Positions 47,835 through 59,305 of a stretch of 64,000 nucleotides of DNA are shown piece after piece. Both the position numbers and the translations under genes were made by a program. Within the stretch, counting starts at the first letter, position 1. Every line of letters starts with the position of its first letter. Source of the DNA: Hysterangium stoloniferum (lineage: Eukaryota > Basidiomycota > Agaricomycetes > Hysterangiales > Hysterangiaceae). The notes under the pieces were generated by a model. It was not told the DNA's origin and ran no database searches. It was given only the letters and a program-made list of their open reading frames with translations. Location of the stretch: NCBI GenBank assembly GCA_015178975.1, contig WHVD01000149.1:1-64000 (forward strand). Reading direction: 5' to 3'.

Positions 47835-49950
47835 TTGCATATACAAACCTTGTGATGCGGCTGGCATTCAGCCCTGACCGTGTGATATCAGGAAGAAGTA
47901 CAGCAACCGCAGCCACTACAGCGTGGCGAAACTGTTGCTTAATCTCCTCTCAATGACGCAATGTGGTGCCTGCATTTTGAATATATTCCTGTGTCGCGGA
48001 CGAGATCGCATTCGTCGCGAGAGGTGTGATCGTCTTCGAGGATTTGGACTGCAGCTACTCAGTAGTCGGATATCAGTCATGATCAACTCAGTGGCAGATC
48101 CCGAGGGAGTCCGTCATTGCTTCCATTATGGCGTATTTGTAGACAGTCGGATTGAGCCTGAATTTCGTTATTTACAAATTAAAGACCACCGCTGTAAGCT
48201 TTCGCATGGCTCTGGGCGAGAAAGCCGCAGGGATCAAAGAATTCATGCAGGTGGTAAGATGATAGAGTCTGCACAAGTGTTTTGGCTGAATAGTTGAAGA
48301 ACCAACATTTCCTTCATATTACGGAACACGTCCAAGTCTATACGAAGCTCTTCCGCGCAATCCTGGATAAACGCTGTCCTGAGGGTTTCTTAACAACGAG
48401 AGCAAAATACCCAGCAATAGAGCGGTCGAGACATGGTGAAGTGTGGTGATTAGAAAGATTTTTTCCTCAGGGATTATGCCAATAAACAAGGGATTTAGTG
48501 GCTGCGGGCCCTGAGATCAGAATCTTGCAACCGCCGTCCGAACGTTTTCCTTTAAAAAAAAACTGTTTACAAAACTGTTTTGATGACTATAGTCTCAATA
48601 CTGTAACCAGAAGCCATCGAGGTTTCTGTGATAGCGAGTTGTAGAGCAGTTGATTGTTCTGAGGTAGGTCGCGACGTCAAGCGATCTCCTAGATTATTTT
48701 GTTAGGGGATACAATGGCGAGTCATAGAACCATGCTTGCCAATTTGTCACACTCCTACATTTCCAAAAATTTCCTTCGACTCACTATACACTACCTCGAT
48801 GTGGTGTATTCAGTATCCATAATGCCCAGTCCGGCTGCAATCGAGCTAGTAACACAATAGTATAAATACTTGGCAAAGAAAATGCAATAAATGTGGCGTA
48901 CTCTTCTACTTCACTCAGCGGGCTGTAACAGTGGCATTCCATTGACGTTGTCGCCTAGATTGTTATCAAGAGGCTATGCTTCAGCAAGTGGTGTACTTAT
49001 AAAACGACGTAAGTAACACGGAAAAACAAATACAGCTCCCACGTCCTAACAGGATTCTATACGAGCGGAGAGGTGTAATGATCTAAATCAATTATATGTC
49101 AGGGCCACAGGCATTTTGACGGCCAGATTGGGGTGGTGTTTATCCCCGTCACCCGAAAGGGTCGAAAAGACTGGCATCGAGTTTAGGGCCTGTGGCGAAA
49201 AGGCCTTGGCAAATAGATAAACTGGGAGCCCATTGATGCTAATCATAGCACATCGACACTCCCCTGGGAAACCTGATCTCAAGTAAAGGTCCATGGGCAC
49301 AATTACAGTCGATGTCCGGACACGCGCTTTCAGGCATGCTGCCTCCGTTGAAGCACAAACATACGGGGAGAATGCACCAGGAACATCACATAGAGGCGTT
49401 CTACAGCCGCTGTGTTGGGCATTTTTCCAGAATAAGATTCCATTTGAAAGAAATCTTCAGTGAATTCTGAGCGAGTTCGCCTTCTCATTAACGTCCTGTT
49501 TTGTGATGGTATAAACAGATGAACATTGGTGAATCAGGTCGATCTAAAAAGGACACATTATAATTAACAAGTGCAGACATATTGAATCTTTTCAGGTGTA
49601 CCATTCGATTCGAGTTCAATTTTCCACCTATTTCGTTTGCCTATTTGCATTTCGAGTGAAAAAATGTATTTTGTCAGATGTCCAGGGTGCATCAGCCTTT
49701 TTTATATTCTATAGTCGTTAATCCTATGTATAACCTGTCACTTGTGAGGTGTGGGGGCCGATGGTAGATGAGAGATCTGCGTTCATCATTAGTGGGAAGC
49801 TGAGGCCGGTCAGTCGGGCCCATGTGCTCTAATGTGGGCTGTCAACAGCCACCGTGTCGCATTGGCCGTGCAAGATCCGCTGAAGTCACAGGCCACGGAC
49901 CTTCAAGTTCACAGCACGACTTAAATCACAAATAAATCGAGACTTTGTTT
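47835..49950. other. Intergenic, no gene recognised
   Basis: One 124-codon plus-strand frame (47923-48297) and one 70-codon minus-strand frame (49300-49088) have no recognisable family and no splice context, so I leave them uncalled. The E2 gene promoter would be in the last few hundred bases. Confidence 0.4.
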
Positions 49951-51604
49951 ATGCTTTCTCATTCGCACCTCCTACTCTTCAAATTCTCAAAGCCAGTCTA
50001 CACGAGAATATGCTGTTTACACACCACCTCTATCCGCTTTTCTAAGCAGAAAGTGGTCAAACGTTTTCGTCTAGCGGATATCGGCGAAGGAATCACTGAA
50101 TGTGAGGTTATCAAATGGTGCGAATAACCACCTTCAGGCCGTTTTTTTCTCCCAATGAATCCATTCATTGCAGGTCCGTCAAACCCAATAGCGTAGTGCA
50201 ATCATTCGATCCTCTCTGTGAGGTCCAAAGTGATAAGGCCGCCGTCGAAATCACAAGTCCGTTTGACGGGACTGTCACCGAGATTCTTGTGAAAGAGGGG
50301 GATGTTGCCAAAGTAGGCGAGGAGCTGTGCCTTATTGAAGTGGACTCGGACGAGGCGCACGTCAGCAGCGCGTCCGAGTCAGCCACCCCAATACCGTCTC
50401 GTCAACCCGATATCCAGTCCACCTCGCCGCCTGCAGATTCACCTCAGCTTGTCTCTGAACGAGATCCCACGCCTGGACATCCCCACCCCCTTGATCCATC
50501 CCACAGCTCTGCATCTAAAGGGCTCAGTCGTCCGTTGGCTAATGTATTGGCCGCGCCGTCTGTACGCCATTACGCGAAGCAGCAAGGTGTCGATCTCACC
50601 CTCGTTGCCCCTGGTTCAGGCAAAGAAGGTCGAGTCGAGAAGAAAGATATAGAAGCTTTCTTGTCCGCCAAGTCAGCTGCAGAATCTGTTCGTCCCGAAC
50701 GCTCCGGAAAGGATATTGAAGTGGAATTAGGCAGGACAAGGTTCGCGATGTGGAAAGCCATGACCAAGGTAAATCGCACGTGTAGTTCATTCTCTAGACA
50801 GCGTGATTAACAGTTATGCAGAGCTTAGAAATACCCCACTTTGGATATTCGACCACTCTCGATATAACGCGATTGTCGGAATTGTTGCCCATCATCAGTG
50901 CTGGTATCCCTCGCCCGTATAGTCCTTTGCCAGTCGACTCTGACCAAGCTGTATCTCCTAACGCCGTTTGCCCTGATGCCCTGGTAGCTCCGCCTCCAGA
51001 CCCGACCATGCAGTATACTAAGCTCACATTCCTTCCCTTGCTCATAAAGACCCTTTCACATGCCATGCTTGAATGGCCGCTGTTTAGGTCATCCATATCA
51101 TCACCCCCCAATTCATCACCGAACCAGAAACCGTCTTTAACCATCCGACCACATGCTGACATCGCAGTCGCGCTATCTACGCCGTCGGGTCTATACACAC
51201 CGACTTTGACTGCGGTGGATACGCTAAACGCATACGACATCATGGGCCGTCTGAGACGACTGCAGTATCTCGGTCGGCAGATTCCATGCGCGCTGGGGCC
51301 CGCCGACATGCCCCGGCGCGGTGGCACTATAACCGTGAGCAATGTTGGGGCGATTGGGAAAGGGGAGTATGCGGCCCCGGTATTGGTTCCCGGCGGGGGG
51401 GTCGCTATAGTCGCCATTGGGCGGGCGAAATGGGTCGATGTGGTGCCGGAAAGTGGAGTGGGCATCTCCCAGAGGAGGTTGGTTGTTGGGATCAGCTGGA
51501 GCGCGGATCACAGAGTGGTTGAGGGTGCTGAGCTGGCGGCTTTTGTGGAGACCTGGCGAGGATGGGCTGAGCACCCAGAACGCATGATAGGCAGTGCAAT
51601 ATAA
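49951..51604 (+). CDS. Branched-chain 2-oxoacid dehydrogenase E2 (dihydrolipoyl transacylase), 514 aa
   Basis: Exons 49951-50117, 50174-50768 and 50822-51604 give 515 codons. The enzyme is the mitochondrial core of the complex that degrades the 2-oxo acids of Leu, Ile and Val. An Arg/Ser-rich, acid-poor N-terminus (about residues 1-33) fits a matrix targeting signal. The lipoyl domain follows ([11 protein letters not shown] ... [12 protein letters not shown]), with Lys77 as the lipoylated residue. Then come an acidic Pro/Ser hinge, the E1/E3-binding domain (about 178-216, APSVRHYAK ... [12 protein letters not shown]), and the catalytic domain from about 230. The catalytic His is H484 in DHRVVEG; many E2 enzymes have HRxxDG here. 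I chose the ATG at 49951. A pyruvate-type E2 is less likely, because the lipoyl region reads like branched-chain E2. Confidence 0.86.
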
Positions 51605-52587
51605 AAGGATCCGAGCTGGAGGAATGCACGCGTGATCTGCAATTTGCAGATGAAATCGACTCGAATGATGTGTACCTTAGTATTTGACTGCACTTTATTG
51701 TTGAGAGAGGCATGCCTTTTTCCAGCATTCTACTCCTACTGTCGGTTTTCCAATTTCGAACAGTCAAAATCTGACTTTATCGGATCAATTCTGAGCAGTG
51801 TGCCTACAATTTGTTTTTTTACTAGTATATATTGGGTATGTGTCAATCAAAAATTCCGCTACACTAATGTCTCAATATTACATATAAGTAAAATATCATC
51901 GCGCTACCCCACCAATCGAGTAGAAACTCGGAACTTGGCTAACCTGTATTGAACAGATCCCCTCCCCGCTTGCACACTCTATCTCTCGTCAGTAAGCTCC
52001 CCCTCCCCTTTATTGACATGAAGGAAGGTTCATATAGCTTTATATCACAGGCATCCAGGTTGTCGCACTGCTGCTTACTGAGTTTCAGTGTCTGAAGGCT
52101 GTTTGAGCCCGAATAATGGGCGTCAGACATGCGGTCCCGACATGCAGTTTTCCGGTGATGGGCGATGATCAGCTCAATCGGAGGAGGAGCGGATGTGGAG
52201 CGTTGACAGGCTGGGCTGGGTTCTGACAGCTATCAAAAATAAGAAATAAGAGAAGCAAGCGAAGAAGGATGAATCGTACAAGCGAAAATCATGGAACCGA
52301 AAATCATGGAACCCGAAAATCACGTAACCATGGATAATCGTCCTATCAATACCCCCCCCTGGGACCTAATGCCTCCCTTCATCAGGAAAGTCGAAAAATT
52401 ATTATGTATCTTCTAGGAGGCTCTATACTCACATACATTAGGTCCGGACACTAGTAGAATGTCAAAGGAATCAATAGACGAATTTTGGAAAGATACTTCT
52501 GAGGGTACAAGTTAGACGTTGGGGTTAATTCATTGCGAACCACAGTCGTGATCGTGGGATTGGGTCATTGGTCCAGCCACGACACAT
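51605..52587. other. Intergenic between E2 gene and its partial copy
   Basis: No gene recognised. The unit AAAATCATGGAACC is nearly repeated at about 52286-52315. Confidence 0.45.
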
Positions 52588-52984
52588 GAAGGTCGAGTCG
52601 AGAAGAAAGATGTAGAAGCTTTCTTGTCAGCGAAGTCAGCTGCAGCATTTGTTTGTCCTGGAAGCTCAGAAAAAGATATATCAAAGTGGAATTAGGCAGG
52701 ACAAGGCTCGCGATGTGGAAAGCAATGGCCGAGGTAAATCGCATCAATTCATAGCGTGCCGGCTAGACAGAGCAGCTTAGAAATACGCCACTTTGGATAT
52801 TCGACGACTCCCGATATACCGACATTGTCGGAATTGTTGCCCATCATCAATGCTAATATCCTTCGCCTGTATCGTCCTTTTCCAGTTGACTTTCAGCAAG
52901 CTGTGTCTCCTAGCGCAGTTTGCCCGCTCCCATTCCTTCCCCTTGCTCACAAGGGCCCCTTCATATGCTATGCCTGAATGGCCG
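52588..52984 (+). pseudogene. Broken partial duplicate of the E2 gene
   Basis: This matches 50627-51075 of the E2 gene in the same orientation: the end of the E1/E3-binding domain, intron 2, and the first part of the catalytic domain. Several indels shift the frame and a stretch corresponding to about 50970-51035 is missing. The ends stop inside exons. It lies about 1 kb downstream of its parent, as expected from a local duplication. Confidence 0.85.
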
Positions 52985-53483
52985 AGATATTTTGCTGAGA
53001 GTGCTCCGAGTCGATAGTTAATTGGCCAGACTAGTCGCTTGGTAGTTCGGCCAGGACGCAATGATCTGCAACAACAGTGATGGTTCCTGATCGAGCTTCT
53101 CACAGTTTGGTACATGACTGCGTCCCCGAGTCCCATTGGGCAACAATGCAAGTGTATATTTGGTGCATATTATATCACGCAGTACAGGCTGAAGAGTGCA
53201 ATACAGTATACCCAAAGCAGTGCACTTCAGCGGAACTTGAGACCGCGACGTGTCGCCACACTCCCGCAGCAATCTGACTCATCCTCGAATGATATAGGCC
53301 ACAGTAGCGTACCGTGCTCCACCTTGATTGTAACCTTCAGCGTTCTACCCCAGAATGCCTCAACTACTAGCGAGCCCGGCGCCCATCCTAGTCCAATACT
53401 TCATCCTCATCCTCTTCAACACCCAATCCCCCACCGTCCTCCAATGTCTCCTCGCATCCCGCCTCCTCCACCTTGCCGCCCTA
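52985..53483. other. Intergenic upstream of the F-box-like gene
   Basis: No gene recognised. Longer frames running into the next gene from here change frame relative to its F-box exon. Confidence 0.4.
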
Positions 53484-54466
53484 ATGCCCCCCCAAAAAAG
53501 AAAACCCGTCCCATTCACCCCGCTCCCGACCGAACTCGTCCGCACCATCTTCGAGCTCGCCGCCCACCACCACCGCCCGACAGGCCGCGCCCTCCTCCTC
53601 GTCTCGCGCCCCGTCCGGCGGTGGGTCCACCCCATCGTGTACGCCACCGTCGAGATATTCACCCTGCGCCGCATGATCGCCTTCCGGGAGGTGTTCTCCG
53701 GCGAGGAGGCCGCGTTTGCGGGGGAGCGCGGGGGGGGCGGCGCAGACAGGCTGCTCGCGCGCAGCGTCCGAAACCTGGCGGTGTGCGACGACACGACGGG
53801 CGATTTCACCGCGGTCAAGTGCGCGAAGGCGGTGGTCGAGGACATCGTGCGGATGTGCAGCGGCGTGCGGCGGCTCGCGCTCAACTACACGCGGGGGATC
53901 ACGGCCGTCGACGGGCCCGCGCCGTACGAACTCACCATCCGCAGGTGCGTATTTCTCTCCACACGCCGAATACTTTCACGGCACTTAAAAAAAAAAAAAA
54001 CCATCATAGAGGTCTGCGCGGTGTGGACCTCAACCTCCCCCCTTTCGACCGGATAACCCATCTCCACTGCCGCTTCGAGCAGCTCATGCCATACGTCCTC
54101 CCCAGGCTCGCCACGCCCCGGCTCACCCACGTGTGCTTCACACACCACCTCGCCTTCGACTGCACCGACGTCGTCGGGCACCTCCTCGCACACCCGCAGC
54201 TCGCGCTGCTCATCGTCGAAGTCACATACCACAAGTGGGACCAGCCCGTCGATCCGGGCATTCGCAGGAGCCTCGCTGACATGCAGTGCGGCGGCGCAGA
54301 ACGGAAGCTGTTTGTGCGCCTGAGCAGGCACGAGACTGTGGATCCGTACGATGATCAGCGATTCTTTGGAGAGGAGCAAGCGGATGTGTGGGATGTCAAG
54401 GGGGATTTGGATTGGAGGGGGACGACGTGGAGTAAAGAGATGATTTCGAGCATCTGTAGCATTTAG
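53484..54466 (+). CDS. F-box-like protein, basidiomycete type (305 aa, two exons)
   Basis: Exon 1 is 53484-53944 and exon 2 is 54010-54466, split by a GT-AG intron with a 14-base A run; together they make 306 codons. Near the N-terminus, FTPLPTELVRTIFELAA fits the F-box core (LPxELxxxIFELAA). The F-box links substrates to SCF ubiquitin ligases through Skp1. What follows reads like the short hypothetical F-box proteins expanded in Agaricomycetes: a VSRPVRRWVHPIVY segment, then diverged Leu-rich stretches. An ATG at 53355 in the same frame would add 43 hydrophobic residues; I prefer 53484 because it puts the F-box near the start. Exon 1 is very GC-rich. Confidence 0.65.
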
Positions 54467-54825
54467 AGAGGGTGTCGATGTACTTGTATCCAATGTAATA
54501 AAAGATGTATAGATACCCTTATTCTCTCATTCGACACTAGTGTGTCCTTAACTGCTTTAGAAAACAATAGCAAGTAAAATACTTCATGAAGACATGTGGC
54601 CTATGAAAATCCGTTGCATATATGACAGAGTAGAATAGCATTATCTTTTTAGCTTGGGATTTATCATAAAATGAAACAGAGGGAAAATAAAATAATACGA
54701 TTCAGAGAATAAGAACTACTAATATAATACGCTACAGGCTACAGATGGAGTACGCGGTGATATAGGAATGTGATAACTACATGGATAAGGGGCAAGGGTG
54801 ACAGGTGATAGCTAAAAAGGAAACC

Positions 54826-54925
54826 AGAACGGGACGGAACAGGACAGGACAGGACAGAACAAGACAACAGGACGAAACAGGACAGGACAACAGAACAGGA
54901 CAGGACAGGAAAATAGAACGGGACA
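54826..54925 (+). repeat. Imperfect ACAGG/GGACA microsatellite
   Basis: About 100 bp built from pentamer-like GGACA/ACAGG units with interruptions such as ACAACAGG and GAACAGG. It lies between two genes that converge on it. Confidence 0.9.
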
Positions 54926-55273
54926 GTATCGACAGCAAGATAACGAGGCAGCAAGATTGTTCCCTAATCGGGGAAAGGAGATTTGCCAGACTGGTGATGT
55001 TGATGATAGCAAATGAAATAAGAAACGCAGAATAGGGTTCGCCAAAAAAGAATCGACAGACAAAAAAAAGATGCGGTTGTGTTTGCGGGATGCGTGGGTG
55101 CGGTACATGGGGTTGTGCGTTTGGCTAGGAAACGGGGATTGCGTCGTGCGTTAGTTGCGTTTTGCGTTTGCGTTGTGCGTTGGCGGAGATAGGATAAGAT
55201 GGATAGATGTGAAACCTTCTAAATTGCATTCGGCCGGATAATCGTCCTTCGAAACCATACGCGGTCCTCACCC

Positions 55274-57205
55274 TCACCCTCTCTTCCCAAACCCAAACCT
55301 CTTCCTCTGCAGCCCCCCCACACTCTCCTCCCCCCCCTCCACAATCCCCAACCTCTTCGCCGCCGCCCTCGGAAGCGGCATCGAGACCATACGAGCATCC
55401 TCCGTCCCCACACAAGTGCTAGCGCTCGGCCTACCACTCGTCCCGGTGCTAGTACTCGGTCTACCATTCGTGCTCGTCCTTGGCCTAGGCATCTCCGTCC
55501 ACGCCCACTGCACTTCCAGACTCGGACTCGGACTCGCGACATCAGGCGCATCGAGCACACTCCCGCCTCGGAGCGTCGTCGTGCTCGCGCTGAAGCTCGG
55601 ATGCTTGGCATGTCTGGGCTGGAAGTCATTGTTGACAGTAGGCGTGGAGCGATTCGAGCGTTTGAAGAGGGAGAAGGTCCGTGGAGGCGGTGGGTTGGCG
55701 TTTGCGTTTGCGTTCGAGTTGAAAGAGGACGGGGGAGGTGCGGGCTTGGATTTTGTCCGTGTGCGTGGGCTGGACTTCGTATTCGCGATTGATCGTGAGG
55801 ATGTGGGCGAGGGCGGCGCAGGCGCAGGCGCGAAAGAACTCGAAAGAAACTCTTCCTTAAGCATGCGTGGGTTGCGAGAATGCTGTGGTGTCCCCGGTGT
55901 TGATATCGGCGCAGGACCTGGCGTCTTCCGATTCCGCCTCCGCGCACGTTTCTCTTTTGCACTCGAAATCTTCAATACACTCTGCGGTGGTCCCCGTCGA
56001 GCCTGAACATCGCCTCCAAAGGACGCGAGTTCATCTTGCCCGGCAAGAAGATCATCGTCCTCCCGCGCAAGCAACGCCTCCGGGTCTACTCCCTCCTCCT
56101 CCGCATTCTCCTCCTCCTCTCCCTCCTCACCACCCCCAAACCTCTCCCACTCCTCCTCCACGTCCGCACCGTCCCTCCCTTTACTCGTACCAAGAAACCT
56201 CCTCAACTTCCCCGCCCGACCACTCTCCTCCCGCTTCGGAATCAAACACGCAAACTCCCACTCCTCCTCTTCATCAAACCATATCATCCCCCTCTCGTCC
56301 GTAAACGCGTACCCATGTGCCACCTCCTCCACCGCGCCCTGTCCATCGATAGCAAATCCCGTGTGTGCCTTCCCTTGGCCGGCAGAAGCGTGATGGCGCT
56401 TGATATGCGACTCGATGGTGCCACCTTCGAGAAACTGCACCATCTGCATCTGCTGGATGAAGGGCATGGGACGGTACTGCGCGTAGGCAGGGCTACCCCG
56501 CGCCGGGGTCGCAGAGCGTTTACTGCGCTTGCTGGAGGGCTTCGGCTGGGTGGCCATGTGCGCGTAGGAGGTGCTCGTCGACGTACTGGAAGGGGCTGGA
56601 GAGGCCGCCAGGACACGCAGGCCAGTCAGGGAGCGGATTTTCGAAAGCGTGGGTGCTGCTTTGGAGGCAGGCGTGTGGCCTGCGACGCGCGTGGCGGAGT
56701 CGGCACGTGCACGCCTGGGAGAAGAAGAGGGCGAAGGCGGGTGGTTGTGATGGTGATGGTGTCGACGCCTCGGAGATCCGCCCGAACCGCGGCGCTTTGG
56801 CGAGCTGGGCGCTGATTTGAGCACGGGCGAGCGCTTTGGCGAGGCGGGGCTGCGGCGGCTTGATGAAAACGCGGCGCTGTAGCCGTGACGCGTCAGGTGG
56901 GGGGTCCTGGGTGATACGTCTGCCTGAAAGTGCGCTTCGGATGTCGGTGTGGGAGTCACTATCAGGAACGTCGTTTGAAATGGGGTAGCGCTGGAAATGG
57001 AAACGGATCGACGGCGGGAGTTGGACCGAGGGAGGTTCCTCGTCGGGATGCAGCGGGTTGCGATTGGCTGAGGCTTATGTTTCGTTTTGGATTTTGGTGG
57101 ATTTGACAAGAATGCGTAGCTGGCGGTGGGAACAACAGGTCCTTGTGATTGATGAGAGACGGCAGATTTGGCGGACGGCGGTACAACTTCAGAAGCTGGA
57201 TGCAT
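55274..57205 (-). CDS. Large disordered protein, basidiomycete hypothetical (at least 643 aa)
   Basis: One long exon on the minus strand. It is rich in Ser, Pro, Arg and His and mostly low-complexity, with a His run near residue 150. The only ordered-looking part is around residues 240-330. It includes PFIQQMQMVQFLEGG, TIESHIKRHH, HGYAFTDERGMIWFDEEEEW and a charged continuation. I do not recognise a named domain there. The ATG at 57205 directly follows a strong splice acceptor (ACTTTAG). A good donor (GTGAGT) lies 57 bp upstream at 57262, so the real start may be in an upstream exon. Function unknown. Confidence 0.6.
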   Translation of the reverse strand: MHPASEVVPPSAKSAVSHQSQGPVVPTASYAFLSNPPKSKTKHKPQPIATRCIPTRNLPRSNSRRRSVSISSATPFQTTFLIVTPTPTSEAHFQADVSPRTPHLTRHGYSAAFSSSRRSPASPKRSPVLKSAPSSPKRRGSGGSPRRRHHHHHNHPPSPSSSPRRARADSATRVAGHTPASKAAPTLSKIRSLTGLRVLAASPAPSSTSTSTSYAHMATQPKPSSKRSKRSATPARGSPAYAQYRPMPFIQQMQMVQFLEGGTIESHIKRHHASAGQGKAHTGFAIDGQGAVEEVAHGYAFTDERGMIWFDEEEEWEFACLIPKREESGRAGKLRRFLGTSKGRDGADVEEEWERFGGGEEGEEEENAEEEGVDPEALLAREDDDLLAGQDELASFGGDVQARRGPPQSVLKISSAKEKRARRRNRKTPGPAPISTPGTPQHSRNPRMLKEEFLSSSFAPAPAPPSPTSSRSIANTKSSPRTRTKSKPAPPPSSFNSNANANANPPPPRTFSLFKRSNRSTPTVNNDFQPRHAKHPSFSASTTTLRGGSVLDAPDVASPSPSLEVQWAWTEMPRPRTSTNGRPSTSTGTSGRPSASTCVGTEDARMVSMPLPRAAAKRLGIVEGGEESVGGLQRKRFGFGKRG

Positions 57206-59305
57206 CTAAAGTAACAATTAATATAAACACTTCATATAAATATCCCCATCAAGAGAACTCACGATTACAGAGTGATTATGAGCGACCTGCGCAAGAAAAG
57301 TAGTTTGTGAGTATGGCAACACAGGTGCAGAGGATAACGGATGGACCAACGTTCTGCTGGCGACGAGGCTCTTAACCGCCATTGCTTCAGTCCTTTATAG
57401 AAAGGAAGAGAATGGGAACCTTTTGTCGAGGAGGGACAATGGTGAGGCAGCTTCTTATGATTACCATCTTTAGCGCTCTGTTTCAAGCTCCGACAAACAA
57501 TAGGGGATTCACACGACCTAGCATCTCCACTCAACTCACTTCCTGATTTGGTTGATATCAGGGATTAGATAATCCCCTTTGTAGTTTGTATCGGCCTACT
57601 TAACGGCCGAACTTCTCGCCACAGTGATCGCGCTTGTCTCGCCTCGTGTTCACAAAGGGCTCTTCTCTTCCCCCTGTATATATATATCGGCATTACGGTA
57701 TTTGTATTATGAAAATGCTGAATCGGTGCCAATTGCGAGGGGGTGCAAGTGCACGGTATGGTGTGGTGATTTTTATTGCAAATAATGCCGTTGAAATGTC
57801 TAGATAAGTTCAACAGAATCACACTCCTCGGGTTTGAAAGTTCCAATAATAGCAGGCTGCCGCCGTACAATGGCACGTTCCAGTGCCGTTTTCCTTTCTT
57901 TTCATAACGCATAATGGGAAGATATCTTCACAAAGGCCCATTCGCATGTCTGTGGTTCTACAGTCGTCCCAATACAGGCGGTTTTCTCAGAGTTCACTCG
58001 TTATTGAATTGGATCCTCTTCCCATCCACGCTTTTAGGACCAACTATATTGATCATGGAATTATCATTATTGCGGCGACGGATAGTCCTCTGAGACGGCA
58101 TGATAACATCCCCAATCATAGCACTTGCCTTTGCTCCTCGCCTCTCCCTATTACCTTTACTCTTAGCATGGTCAATATTTGGTCACTACAAGCCTTCCCA
58201 CAACCAAAAATAAAGAAACTTTGCTTTCTGATAGCTGGTTGCTCGTTTGGCGACAGTAACCCTTAGGCTACGCTATGCCCAAGTATTATATACAGTGACA
58301 ATACACAATCATACTCTTATGCATCCGCCAATACAAATCACAACAATAGCAAGGGGCTGTCTCATCACATTATTCTTGGAGTCCTCGTCGAGTCTTCTAA
58401 TCAGTGTAGAGGTTCAACTGAGACGAGGTCTGTGAGCACGGTTGGCACCAGTGAGATTGACATCTCCCGCTGACATCTTGTCTATGTTCAGCAAGCGGCC
58501 CCACATAGGTGATCCGGACCAGTTTCCTGGATCAACTCTGGATATCTAAAGGTACCAACAGAGCTTTATTCAAGAAAAGCTCGCTCGGCAGATTAAAGCT
58601 CTTCGAATAAAGTTGGTTCAGCCTAAATATGACCCAGCATATGAAATCTAATATACTAATCCTTATTAGACTCAGGAAGGACACAGCGGGTCACCGTCTC
58701 ATCGGGGAATCCAAAAACCTGCGCAATTTATTAGTAAGGTTCAAAGAATCAGCCTATCGAGGTTGATCCAGACGGAATAACACCGGAACGACCAGAGGAA
58801 CAAAAAGCTCGGGCCAAAAGCCAACGCAGGCAGAAAGTCTTCATAGGGTAGCTATCTTTGATTATATGCGAGGTGAGTCCGGCCATGGACTCTAGAAATC
58901 AGAGAGATTAACTGCGTCTTTCGGCGATTGGCAGCCATAGAACTGCATATATGATATCCATCACCTTCACAAATTATAATTTCACGGATCCGCGACCGCT
59001 TGCTTCGCCATGCTTATATCCGCGGTTCTTTTCCTAGAAACATAGGTATCTCAAATGGGGCATTATACTTTTAGACGCGCTTTGTTCCCATGTATAGTGT
59101 TTACGGGGAATCAATAGAACTGAAAGCATTCCGAGATCTGATTGCGTTCATCGTTCTGGCATTAGTGTCCTGCATCCGCCCACAATGGTTAAAACCAGGC
59201 TACACACAACATAGACACATATTCTTTGTGTATGACTCGTATCAACAATAAGTAATGCCAAGTGCTGTCTGAACCAGTTAGCTTTTCTTGACTTGACACG
59301 ACCTA
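57206..59305. other. Intergenic with possible 5' exon and no other gene
   Basis: 57206-57262 is a probable intron of the preceding gene. A short plus-strand coding-like stretch around 58550-58640 has the reading QSFIQEKLARQIKALR, then ends in stops. I cannot assign it. Confidence 0.4.

Noticed and set aside
47923-48297. 124-codon ORF right of arm C
   Set aside because: No recognisable family, no splice signals, and no second copy to show conservation.
53114-54466. 450-codon ORF overlapping the F-box-like gene
   Set aside because: Its upstream part is a Pro/Arg-rich shadow in another frame than the F-box exon. Splicing the 53945-54009 intron gives the better model.
55219-56815. ORFs of 145-259 codons opposite or in other frames of the 55274-57205 gene
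   Set aside because: Low-complexity shadows of the Ser/Pro/Arg-rich main frame, with no independent coding signal.
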